Positions 12,254 through 22,649 of a stretch of 64,000 nt of DNA are shown here, piece after piece; the stretch's first letter is position 1; the number at the start of each line of letters is the position of its first letter. A model generated the notes under the pieces. The model was not told the origin of the DNA. It searched no databases and saw only the letters and a program-made list of their open reading frames with translations. The stretch is taken from positions 224,542,239 through 224,606,238 of the forward strand of contig CM071568.1 of the NCBI GenBank assembly GCA_036426205.1. The letters run 5' to 3'. The position numbers and the translations under genes are program-made. This DNA comes from Ascaphus truei. Taxonomy: Eukaryota; Chordata; Amphibia; Anura; Ascaphidae.

Positions 12254-14052
12254 AGGTTCAGCTGCTCCTGCAGGCAGTACTTCTATTGCACCGAAGAAAT
12301 CATAATGGTGTATAACTCTATTTCGATTTGTGACCAGGAAAAAGGGACAAGTGGCCACTGTTGCATTAGCTGGAAAAGTGAGGAAGAACAGAATGATTCA
12401 GCTTGAAGAAAAGCAGAAGGCCATACAGTGCACTATAATACAATAAGAGGATCAGAAGATGAGAGCTTGTCTTCATAGTTTAAACCAGCTGCTTGGCATA
12501 AATACATTTATATTAAAAATATTCGTTTGGCTTGCATTGTTAAATAAATAGCCACCTCCTCGTGTAAACGTATGAACGGTTTGGGATCATTAGATTTGCT
12601 AGAAATAGGCACATTGTGGGAACAGTAGTTTGCTTGTTTTTATGGTGATTTAGCATTTTACCAAACACGCATTTTTCTCTTGGATTCAACCAACCAATAA
12701 ATAGCTGTTTGTAGATTTGTCAATTACTGCGCAATTAGAGCCCCGTGGTATATATAACAATATTTCAAATATATAATTGTACGTTTAAATTCCAAGCGGT
12801 TTTTAATCATTCAAGTGATGTAACGTGTCTTTTATGTTGCTTATCTATAAATTGCACGTTAACACGAGGAGGGTTAAATAGAATGTTCTTGAGAACCGGA
12901 GGTTTGTGGAAGAAAGAGCAGGGTGATCATGCACTGGGACACCACAAGTTAAAAAAAAAACTAATTGAGTCGTACTAGATTTCTGTGCAACCTCATTTTT
13001 GCCAAGCGCAGCAGGGTTAGGGGTTTCACTCCAGTCAATAAACCGGTTCAGATCTACATGCGCTTTTTCTGTCATTTAATATATCCAGTCTTGGAGTTTG
13101 TATGATGTAGACCAGGCCATTATAAAGCAATCAATGGAACATCCAGCCCATCTAGCAGGTTCTCATTCTTTGGATACCCCTGCAATTAGGTCTATAATAA
13201 CCAGCACCCGTATAGGTAAAAGAGCACAGGCTTACAATTTTAGCTCGATATAATCTTATGTAAGTACGTGTGGGTCTGTGTGTGTCTTTGTACATGCGAG
13301 TGTGCCAATCCGTGTACATAATTCTATGTATCAATCTCTTTGTTTTTATACTGTGTATTAATAACTTTGCAAAGTGAAGTTAAAGACTGCATTGGGGATC
13401 AACGGTAGGAGCCAACAATATATTGCTCTGCAATACATTGTTCGCCCCTCTGGCAGTGAGTGGCTTAAAAATGATGCATACAAAATATTTGCCTGGTCTG
13501 ACTCCACTGGTTGAAACTAATTTTTTTTGCAGACCTAGTTTCCCCCTGTGTTAATAAAGCCTTTCTGTTTATCTCTTTATACTTAACACGTTTAATACCG
13601 GTGCCCAAAGAATAATATTGGTATTCTGACTGCATTGATGCATACTGTAGTTCTGAAACGTGAAATCCACATGGACCAATACCAGGGAGAGGGCTGGTTT
13701 CTCTGGTTACTTTCCTTTCATTGGGAATCTCTGGCTACAAATTACTGTACTTTAAAAGTGCAGTCCCACCAATCCATGTAAAGCCTTCAGTCTCAATGAA
13801 ACCCCTTTGCTACTAGAGAGGCCAGCAACAAGCTGTAGCAAAGCTGGCATGCCTGATGGCAAAGGGGTGAACCCATAATTCCTAAACTGAAATACATATA
13901 CTGGAGTTTTTCATCAACACGTAACGCCAAATTCATAATGCATTTGTGTTTTTTTAGTGCTGTTTTGAGGATGAGAAAATAACACTGCAGGGTTTTCATA
14001 GTTGTGCTCCCTCTGAGAATTGCAGTATATTCAAGTTGAGTTCCCTGAAGTC

Positions 14053-14055
<3 letters not shown>
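12254..14055. other. AT-rich non-coding sequence
   Basis: Nothing was recognised on either strand. The short open frames here show no family motif. Confidence 0.45.

Positions 14056-14091
<36 letters not shown>
14056..14091. repeat. (TA)n microsatellite at edge of PLE remnant
   Basis: A TA run of about 36 bp. A similar run lies at 18,393-18,439, on the outer side of another hammerhead-bearing region, so the two may mark outer edges of one old PLE insertion. That is inference only. Confidence 0.9.
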
Positions 14092-14094
<3 letters not shown>

Positions 14095-14170
14095 AAAAGT
14101 GGTCAGAATACCAGCATAGCACAGGGGTTGGAAGAAAAATAAATGGAATTTATTTAGTCCATCATACCAA

Positions 14171-14213
14171 CATATCCCGACATTCCTGTCCCCAGGGGGA
14201 CTTTCTTCAGGGG
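14171..14213 (-). ncRNA. Degenerate hammerhead-like motif
   Basis: The minus strand has CTGAAGA, then a strong hairpin (GTCCCC, CT, GGGGAC), then GGAATGTC where an intact hammerhead would have GAAA. The architecture matches the other PLE-associated motifs, but the second box is altered, so activity is unlikely. Confidence 0.35.
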
Positions 14214-14369
14214 GTAACATAACATGTCAAGGGCCACACAATTTATAACAAAAAAAAAGGCAAGAAACAGAACAGGGGGTCGGGAGTGTGTGTTGCTAAG
14301 CAACAACTAGTGAGTGACAATTAAAAAAGTACATCTGAAGGCAGATCAGGGAGGAGGAATGTCAGAGGA

Positions 14370-15480
14370 CTTGTGTATATATAATAGGTATTTTGGGGTG
14401 CGTCTGTGTAAGGCAATGTGCAGTGGTTTCATCTATCCATTGATTAAGCCCAAGTTGAATCATGGTATATATCTCTTTTTTTTTTTTTTGTACCGTAGTG
14501 AGGGGTCTGCTGTCAAGTTTATAGCAGTTGATGTCTGTGGATTTCAGCACAATAATCAGCCGATCTCAGAACAATAGTTGTATTTTTTACTAAATTGCTG
14601 AAGTGCTTTAAACTCTGCTGGTTTGAGATTATTATGATTTCTGATTTTTAAAAACAAATTCAGCGTCAACACTTACCAGTCTGATAAACGTGGAGATGGA
14701 GGGGTTATATGAAACGGGGTCAAATTTGCTCCTACATAGTGTGGTATCAGTTTTTTTATGGTTCAAGAAATCCTTTAGTTTGAGATGCCGGTGCAGTTTG
14801 CACAAAGCAGTCTCCCATTCAAATACTTTTTGGTGTACCGACGGTACAAACGTCCTTTATTGAGAACGGAGATCTCTGTGGAGCTTTAAAGGATAGTCGG
14901 ATATATTATAGATGAGATCTTTCAGAATCTCCGTGACCTGCCTCCCCCTCTTGATCTGGTGTTATTTTTGGCTGCTCGGTTGGGTAAACAGTTGTGGAGG
15001 TCTGCAGTCTCTAGAAAAGTGGAGGTACTTGGTATTTAACTGTCTGACAGTTCAGAGTCTCTTGCTACAGTGTTATAGTTAGTGGTGTTCTATTAATGGG
15101 GTCTCTTCTGAAATTTCTTTCTCCCCTGGGATCTCTGATCCTGGGTGTTAGTCACCTGCCGCCAACTGTATGTTTTTTATAATCAAGTTTTACTATTTTT
15201 TATTTATCTTTCTTGAATTTCAGGATCTCTTCTTTATAGGATTGTACATTGGTTTCCATTTTTTTCAGCCAGTTGGTGGATTTGGCAGATGTTATGGTCT
15301 GTAGATGTTTGCCATCCAGGTCAGAGGTTACTGATCTGAGCAGATCAAGCTCTTTGCCGGCGAATTCTATTACTGGTAGCATCAGATCTAGATACCATTT
15401 GTTAAGACTCTGGCACCATATTCTAAAAGAATCTGCATTTAATCTGCCAATTGTGGATTGATTTCCCCCCTAATTTTTTA
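14370..15480 (-). pseudogene. PLE N-terminal and early RT coding fragment
   Basis: Several frames are needed to read this fragment. It begins with a leucine-rich helical segment (60 residues from 15,382 containing KELDLLRSVTSDLDGKHL), continues through the LKLKDFL block, and ends at PKIPIIYT, the start of the fingers domain. No palm-domain catalytic aspartates remain. In an intact PLE this part precedes the RT palm and its role is poorly defined. Confidence 0.55.
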
Positions 15481-15806
15481 TGTTTTTATATGAATAAATC
15501 CTTTTGATCAATATATCCCAATTTTTCTTTTGTGAAAAGCTGTGCACCAGCATTTTTTCCTGTTCGGAATGTCTACTCTGTAAGAGAGAGAGAGAAGCAG
15601 CCACACTAACTGCAATATATTCCTCTTCCTCAATTAGGAGAGCAGGTGAGTGAAAACCAGAACCACTAATCTCTGGCCTGGAGTTTCTATCCCACAGCAT
15701 CAGCAAATTGAAACTGTGGCATGGATCATGTTTTCCCTTTTTTTCACTTTCTGCCTTAAAATCGTACAGACAGCTGCCTAATATTCTTGGACAATGTCTA
15801 TATATA

Positions 15807-17459
15807 CAGTTAGGTCCGGAAATAATTGGACACTGATACAAGTTTTGTTATTTCGGCTGTGTACCAAAATAAATTCAGGTTACAGTTAAATAATGAATAT
15901 GGGCTTAAAGTGCAGTCTATCAGTTTTAATTTGAGGGTATTCACATCCAAATTGGAGGAAGAGTTTAGGAATTACATATCTTTAATATGTAGCCCCCTCT
16001 TTTTCAAGGGACCAAAAGTAATTGGACAATTGATTCAAAAGCTGTTTCATGGACAGGTGTGGGCTATTCCTTCGTTATTTCATCATCAATTAAGCAGGTA
16101 AAAGGTATCAAGTTGATTCCAGGTGTGGCATTCGCATTTTGAAGCTGTTGCTGTGAACGCATAACATGCGGTCAAAGGAGCTCTCAATGCAAGTGAAACA
16201 GGGCATCCTTAGGCTGCAAAAAAAAAGAAGATCCATCAGAGAGATAGCAGGAATATTAGGAGTGGCCAAAGCAACAGTTTGGTACATTCTGAGAAAAAAA
16301 GAACGCACTTGTGAGCTCTGCAACACTAAGAAGGCCTGGACATTCTCGGAAGACAACAGTGGTGGATGATCGTAGGATCCTTTCCATGGTAAAGAAAAAA
16401 CCCCTTCACAACATCCAGCCAAGTGAAGAACACTCTCCAGGCGGTAGGCATATCATTATCCAAGTGTACCATAAAGAGAAGACTTCACGAGAGCAAATAC
16501 AGAGGGTTCACCACAAGGTGCAAACCATTCATAAGCCTCAAGAATAGAAAGACCAGATTAGACTTTGCCAAACAATATCTAAAAAAAGCCAGTCCAGTTC
16601 TGAAACAGCATTCTTTGGACAGATGAAACTAAGATCAACCTGTACCAGAATGGTGCGAAGAAAAAAATATGGAGAAGGCTTGGAACGGCTCATTATCCAA
16701 AGCACACCACATCATCTGTAAAACACGGTGGAGGCAGTGTGATGGCATGGGCATGCATGGCTTACAATGGCAAAGGGTCACTAGTGTTTATTGATGATGT
16801 TGCAGAAGACAGAAGCAGCTGGAGGAATTCTTAAGTGTATAGGGATATTTTGTCTGCTCAGATTCAGCCAAATGCAGCGATGTTGATTTGACAGCGCTTC
16901 ACTTTACAGATGGACAATGACCCAAAACATACTGCAAAAGCTTCCCAGGAGTTTTTTTAAGGCAAAGAAGTGGAATATTCTGCAATGGCCGAGTCAATCA
17001 CCTGATCTCAACCCGATCGAGCATGCATTTCACTTGCTGAAGACAAAACTTAAGGCAGAAAGACCCACGAACAAACAACAACTGAAGACAGCTGCAGTAA
17101 AGGCCTGGCAAAGCATCACAAAGGAGGAAACTCAGCGTTTAGTAATGTCCATGCATTCCAGACTTTAAGCAGTCATTGCCTGCAAAGGATTCTCGACAAA
17201 GTATTAAAAATGAACATTTTATTTATGATTGTGTTAATTTGTCCAATTACATTTGAGCCCCTGAAATAAGGGGACTGTGTATGAAAATGGTTGCAATTCC
17301 TAAAAGTTTCATACGATATTTTTGTTCAACCCCTTGAATTAAAGCTGAAAGTCTGCACTTCTATTGCATCTTGGTTGTTTCAATTCAAATCCATTGTTGT
17401 GGTGTATAGAGCCAAAATTATGAAAATTGTGTCGGTGTCCAATTATTTCCGGGTGGCTG
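15807..17459 (+). mobile_element. Tc1-like DNA transposon, inactive
   Basis: The element is about 1.65 kb, usual for Tc1. The left terminus starts CAGTTAGGTCCGGAAATAAT at 15,807 after a TA. The right terminus carries the complement (GTGTCCAATTATTTCCGG). Terminal inverted repeats extend about 60 bp with mismatches. The last nine bases of the right end do not match the left end and instead form part of a local inverted repeat with 17,548-17,564. It inserted beside PLE sequence. Confidence 0.85.
16166..17207 (+). pseudogene. Tc1-like transposase, frameshifted
   Basis: Three frames together cover a normal-length transposase of about 345 residues. The N-terminal paired-type helix-turn-helix is open from the ATG at 16,166 (ELSMQVKQGILRLQKK, REIAGILGVAKATVWYILRK). 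The second helix-turn-helix region (SKCTIKRRLHESKYRGFTT) is in another frame around 16,450-16,530. The DDE residues can be placed: first Asp in LWTDET near 16,615, second in MDNDPKHTAK at 16,910, Glu in SPDLNPIEHAF at about 17,010. A stop at 17,166 precedes the last twelve codons (AVIACKGFSTKY, ending 17,207). The enzyme would cut and paste the element at TA sites. This copy cannot make a full product. Confidence 0.9.
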
Positions 17460-17564
17460 TTATTGGTTACTTGCTCTGACGGTACATGTTTTGATATGCT
17501 AATACATCCTCCCTTCCTTTTCCCCCTATTGGCTCCTGACCGGAGTGGTAACCAATAACAGCCA
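17454..17564. repeat. 17-bp inverted repeat at the Tc1 right edge
   Basis: TGGCTGTTATTGGTTAC at 17,454-17,470 pairs with its complement at 17,548-17,564, with a spacer of 77 bp. The left arm overlaps the final bases of the Tc1 right terminus, so those bases probably belong to the flanking repeat. Confidence 0.75.
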
Positions 17565-18388
17565 TCCTTACTGAGATGACATCAGTGAAGAATCGTGGTT
17601 CCTATCCCCATACAAATGTGTTTATAGCTGCTACCCGAACTCTCGCGGGATTTTGAAGCTCCGCAATTTCAATTGGTCAGACGGTGTTCAGGGAACCAAT
17701 CCGACGCCTTGTTACGCAATTACGGTCATCAGACGTCATGATACCCACCCACTGCACCACGATGTAGCGTTCATTGGATACAAACTATCAGCTGCTTTGC
17801 TGCTAGCAGCTCTATTGGATTATACTTACTTTAGGTGTCCTTTTTAAGCCTGACTGGACGCCTTTAATTTAAGCCCCCGGCAGAGGTAGCGAAACGTACG
17901 TCGGGGCTGTTGTCTGTACTCCCCTGGAACCCCTCAACCAGACTCAGGACTTTCAGTGGACACTGACCTCTACAGATTCCATTTATCACTCCATCCTCTT
18001 CACAGGATTTCTACACTTACCATTCAGTGGTGACTATTGTATCTATACAGAATGATTCCTGTATTGTGTTTATTTTATACACAATTTTATCTCGGTTGTT
18101 GAGTGGTACTATTTATATATAGATTCAGTGTCCAATTTTTACTAACCCTCCTTTTTTGACCGTCCGGTTTTGGGTTATATGAGCAGGTTATTCTAATTTT
18201 CTGGTATCAATCTAGTATGCACTCAAATGCAGGGTGCATTTACCAGGAAATCATATTTTCTTTTTCTGGGTTCTGAGGGGACTGTTTTAATTTTATATTG
18301 TGTAATTCATGTATTTTTCTATTGAATAAATTCCATTATCATTAATTGTTGCTAGAGTGCTTTTGATGGGATTCTTTTTCTTTCTTTT

Positions 18389-18392
<4 letters not shown>
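17565..18392 (+). mobile_element. PLE-type terminal region
   Basis: No protein is encoded. A hammerhead-like motif at 17,873-17,907 is followed by about 480 bp and then a (TA)n run. CAAT-like words (ATTGGT, ATTGGA) and CpG-bearing stretches precede the motif. The layout resembles a PLE terminal repeat and could be the other end of the PLE remnant at 14,171-15,790. No long match to the first PLE was seen. Confidence 0.4.
17873..17907 (+). ncRNA. Hammerhead-like motif
   Basis: GCCCCCGG and CGGGGC can pair as stem I around CAGAGGTAGC-GAAACG-TACGTC. GAAAC and the presumed cleavage-site trinucleotide GTC are present. The first box (CAGAGGT) departs from CUGANGA, so this is a degenerate copy. Confidence 0.4.

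Positions 18393-18439
<47 letters not shown>
18393..18439. repeat. (TA)n microsatellite
   Basis: An uninterrupted AT dinucleotide run of about 47 bp following the PLE-type terminal region. Confidence 0.95.
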
Positions 18440-18442
<3 letters not shown>

Positions 18443-18448
18443 CTTAGG

Positions 18449-18556
18449 GATTTACAGGGATCCCATTTGTTTCACTAGCACCATTATATATGATATTATA
18501 TTGATTTGCAGGGATCCCATTTGTTCCACGAGCACCATTATATGTCATATTATATT
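18449..18556 (+). repeat. Tandem duplication, 54 bp x 2
   Basis: The unit GATTTACAGGGATCCCATTT (18,449, continuing to 18,502) is repeated at 18,503-18,556 with six mismatches. Both copies contain CACCATTATAT and end TATTATATT. Confidence 0.9.
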
Positions 18557-20094
18557 GATTAGCTTGGATTCATCAGTGGTGCCGTCTGTTACTTTGTATA
18601 TCCAGTGCATTAAACCTTGCACTAACATATTCAAATTAATTCAATTAAAAACAATACCTCAATAAACACACTGCTGAATAGTGATAATGATCTCATTAAA
18701 AGATCAGGGAACGGCGTTTCCAGCACCGAAAAATGTTAAACACTGCAACTGAAAAACGTCTTTCCATGTGGTTAAGCGATAGTTTCCATTACAGTCATTC
18801 CGATACCTCGAGTATATTGTAAGGGGAGAATGTTAATCTTGCTGACATTTCACACGTACATACTATTTTTTTCTTTATTGCACCCGGCACGATTTCTCTT
18901 TCAGATTTTTCCATTTACTGTACCATGTCAATTGTTAATGAGAAAGCGAGATTACAAAATACAGCTGCATGCTTCATCTGCGTTACCATGGAGACTGGCA
19001 ATCCCAATGTACAATACCGCTAAAAAGGAAATTGGCATTTTAGACTGTTCAGTGGCACACCATCTTCCTTAAAACTAATTGCAAATAAAATAAGATAGGA
19101 AGAGTACAATCTTTGGATATTATTATACTGTGTGATATACAGTATATCTTCATACAAATGATGTAGATTTTAAAAGACTGGGCACCTCATTCTACTATTT
19201 ATAACCCCACACATCAATCACTAGACAGCTTGATAATGTTAATAGTTTAGATTGATGCAGGCCCGTTAAATAATAGGCATTCAGACAGAACTTGTTTTTT
19301 TTCTTCTTCTTGTTATTGTCCGGTTGAAAAAGAAATCGCACGGTGTGGGCAAAAAGAAAAAATATAAACAGGCAGATGTAGCAGGCGTTACTGCTCCCAG
19401 TAACGCCATGTGGCACGTTATTCAACAGTGGCGCTATTGAAAACAATGGTTATTGCACTTTATTAAAATGGAATAATATCATCTGATATATCGGTAGGTT
19501 TAATTGGCTGCCTTAGATTCAATAATCTCCCCCTGGGTGAGTTAGATGCCTTAGCCTGGAAGAAGGATTACCCTGATATTACAGATGCTAAGGAGATTGT
19601 TAAAGGTTTTAGTTTGATTAGAAATGTCAATCTCTTCCTTTCAAGGCATGCAATTCCCAATATGTCATATAGCCAATTAATTTCCATAAGCAGAGTCCAT
19701 TTTGAAATAACTTTAATGACTCCTACCCTAAATACAAGACACAGGATATCAATTTGTTTCACTGTTTTTGGCCATCGCATACAATGAGGAAATTCAAGTA
19801 TAAGACTTTACAGATTGTACACGCTAGCATTAGGATCAGACTCCTCATAAAAGGCAAAGCTTTCTTTTCTGGAGATACAGTACCAAGTTGGGGACAGAGG
19901 ATTCCCTACATTTATCCGCAATAGTATATCTAATAGTATTGGCAGCATGAAAAGCGGTCATGACGAGCTGGATAATCCTTCCCACGGTTTCTCAGGTGTA
20001 CAGATTGGAACATGTAAGACTATGGAAGAGTCAAGGAGAGACTGACTAAACTCCGATCCAGAATATTGCACAATGATCCCGTGTTAAATGCCAT
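18557..20094. other. Unassigned AT-rich sequence
   Basis: No recognisable gene. Bases 19,480-20,050 contain phrases that could be decayed LINE coding sequence, but I could not align them to any of the LINEs here. Treat as unknown. Confidence 0.35.
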
Positions 20095-20098
20095 TTAA

Positions 20099-20421
20099 AG
20101 CTGCAGTTCAGTCAATATCCTGCATGTGTGGGTTTTTTTAATAAATCAGTTCTGTAGTAAGAAAAAATAATTTTAGCATTTTCTGTTTTAAAAAAAACAA
20201 CTTTGAAAGACCAATTTTCTTGTATTCTATTTTAACAAGCATGCTGTACCTATAGCAATGATTTACATTCACCATATTTAAAGATGTCGCCAAACTTTGC
20301 CGATCAATAGACGGAGAACAAATTGACCGGCAGCTATGCAGTTCTTTAGGTAATTAGAGATTGCCCACATGAAACTATTGAATTAAATAAATAAATAAAT
20401 AAATAAAGACTGAACTGCAGC
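20099..20421. mobile_element. MITE with TTAA target duplication
   Basis: The left end AGCTGCAGTTCAGTC (20,099) and right end GACTGAACTGCAGCT (ending 20,421) are perfect inverted repeats. Both are flanked by TTAA (20,095-20,098 and 20,422-20,425). A TTAA duplication is typical of piggyBac and Kolobok transposons. The 323-bp body encodes nothing and includes an AAAT run near the right end (20,384-20,406). Confidence 0.85.
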
Positions 20422-20425
20422 TTTA

Positions 20426-21799
20426 AATCAATAGCAGCTAATGCGGGATCGCAGTCCAATAACCCACATAGAAACTTGGTGAATTAGAACATTAGACTTT
20501 TGTGTTTGGATTTAGAAAAAGGACAAACTTTTTTTTGGTTTGTAGGCCTATATATTTAAATACTGGACCCTTGGTCCAGGTTGAAATCATTGAGCCTTTC
20601 TGCCGCTCTACATGGTTTTCAGAATTACAATAAATGTTGTCTACTCTTTTTGTTTCTTAACCTTATTCAAAATTGTGGTATAATTCTTTCCTTTTACTTC
20701 CATCTCTCTTAACACACCGTGATGGAAAATACACAACCTAGCGCTAAGTCCGACAGGAAAAAATGTGATGGCAAACAAATGTCCAAATTCAAATACAGAC
20801 ACCTTAAGTGACGGAAGTCCTGCAGCCGGGATGACTCGCGGATTGTCCAAAATCCTTCTTAGAATTGTGCTAAAGAAAGTGTCCTCCTTGGCGCTTGCCC
20901 TCATTGTTTTATGTATTATGCAGTGATGTGGAAAACAACCCAAAAATACATCAGTGTAAATCTATTTTTTCTACTGTGACAAAATCACCACATGTGCATG
21001 GATAATGATATCATATATTTAAGGCACTAGTATTGACTGTGATAACAAACAATCCCTTTAAATCCCCTCCAGGACTAGTGATGGGAATGATGTTGAATCC
21101 TACACACACTGGTGTGGATAGCTAAATGCAGCATTCATATAGGTACATGAAATACCAAACAAAAGTGATGAAAAAAGACCAGAAGGAAATAGGTGATGAA
21201 TTATTAATACTTGGCTCAAAGGTGAATATGGAGATAGTCTAATCTCTTCCACAGCCTTTGTTATTGGTTGCTATTATGTCCTTTATCAGTCATATGTGCA
21301 TAGCACACAGGAGAGGAACCTGCCATGGGGCAGTATGAATGTTTTGCTTGCATCACACAGGATGTTGCAAACATATTACACTATTAGTGTTTTGTTTTGT
21401 TTGTATTTCTCTTATCTCTTCTCTGTTATGGTGAGCTGACTCAAGAAGCAGTGGGCATTGTATCATTATTTTTTTATATATTTTTTCTTTATTAAGATTG
21501 GGCACTATATGGATCATACACCTTTTTTAATGTTTCTTTCATTATCTTCCCTTTTATTGTAGAAAGCTCACCAATTGGTTTTACATCTTTTCACTGTAAG
21601 ATTATATTTATAACCACTATTTTTAATTCAAATTTTATGAATAGATATATAAAAAATATATATTATATATTTTTTTAAGATGAATTTATTGATCTCTTCT
21701 TTCATCTTTCCTTAATTGCGCTGTATTATATATATTTCCGTTTTTTACTAAAACTATTCTGTTGATGATTTATTTATTCCCCCCTTTCCTCTCTGGCCA
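20426..21799. other. Unassigned AT-rich sequence
   Basis: A 100-codon open frame on the minus strand at 20,641-20,943 has no recognisable motif and no supporting context. Nothing else was seen. Confidence 0.35.
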
Positions 21800-22640
21800 T
21801 TACATCACCTCATTTGCCCTCTCTCTCACTCTCATTTTCCTCTCTCCTATTTGCCCCTCTATTGCTCTTCTACTGACTCTGACATCCTTGTAAAAAACTG
21901 CAGCTCTGCCCTAACCTCCTTTCTTGATGTTCATGCCGGTCTTCTACTCTGGCACTCTCGCCCCCGAGACCCTGGCTAAACTATCATACACGCATGCGTC
22001 GCTCCTGTACTTGCTCCTCTGAACACCTCTGGAGGAAATCTAATAGTTTCGCTGACTTTATATATTACAAATTCCTCCTATCTTGTTTCAACTGTGCTCT
22101 TTCGTGCTAAACAAAGCTACTTTTTCTCACTCAAGACTTATAAATCTAGCCAATGCTTCCTCTTCTCTGTCTTCGACTCATTCATTAGACCTCCATCTGC
22201 GAGCTACCTTTTCTCTTACACTACCCCTCAAGACTTTGACTTTTTCAAGGGTAAGATGGTTTCCATTCACCAAGGCTTCCTCCTCAATCTACACTTCATC
22301 TTTCGAACTCTCCTCCTGCCTTCCCTAACTTTTTATTCTGCCACAGAGGAGGAAGCATCCCTGTTACTCTCCTCCTTGACACTTTCAACACATACATTAA
22401 TTCCAGTAATAACAAAGTTTAATACAGAAGTAGGTGGAGAGCCTGTGGTCAACTTTTTAGATGTGATCCTCTTTTGGGATAATCCCCCAATGTATTCACC
22501 CTTGCATATGCACTTACTATAACCCCTTGCATACACACCTTCTTGCTGTCACTGTAAATTCTCCCAACATACCACTTAGATGGCAAGCTTTTGGGGACAG
22601 GGACTCATTTTCCTAATACTTCTGTGTTTGAAAAGCTTAT
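21800..22640 (+). mobile_element. L2/CR1-like LINE, internally deleted copy A
   Basis: Bases 21,860-22,360 match 22,700-23,230 of the next copy: GACCCTGGCTAAA, then CTCTGGAGGAAAT, then the GTTTCAACT block. The later part (about 22,570-22,640) resembles the family 3' UTR (CAGGGACTC, then GCTTATTC). The RT centre is missing. It lies head to tail with copy B. Confidence 0.65.
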
Positions 22641-22649
22641 TCCCATTAA

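Larger units (their letters stand above)
14171..15790 (-). mobile_element. Second Penelope-like element remnant
   Basis: The minus strand between about 15,480 and 14,370 encodes broken PLE N-terminal sequence. A K-rich segment (YKEEILKFKKDK) lies at 15,250-15,200. A block with ETALCKLHRHLKLKDFL at about 14,830-14,750 corresponds to the GLSFVPT-to-LKLKGFF region of the first PLE, and PKIPIIYT at about 14,400 corresponds to the start of the RT fingers. The RT core is absent: sequence passes directly to a terminal region with a degenerate hammerhead-like motif at 14,171-14,213. The 5' side is cut by the Tc1 element at 15,807. Confidence 0.6.

Noticed and set aside
20641..20943. 100-codon minus-strand open frame
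   Set aside because: No motif, no splice or promoter context and no repeat; length is compatible with chance.
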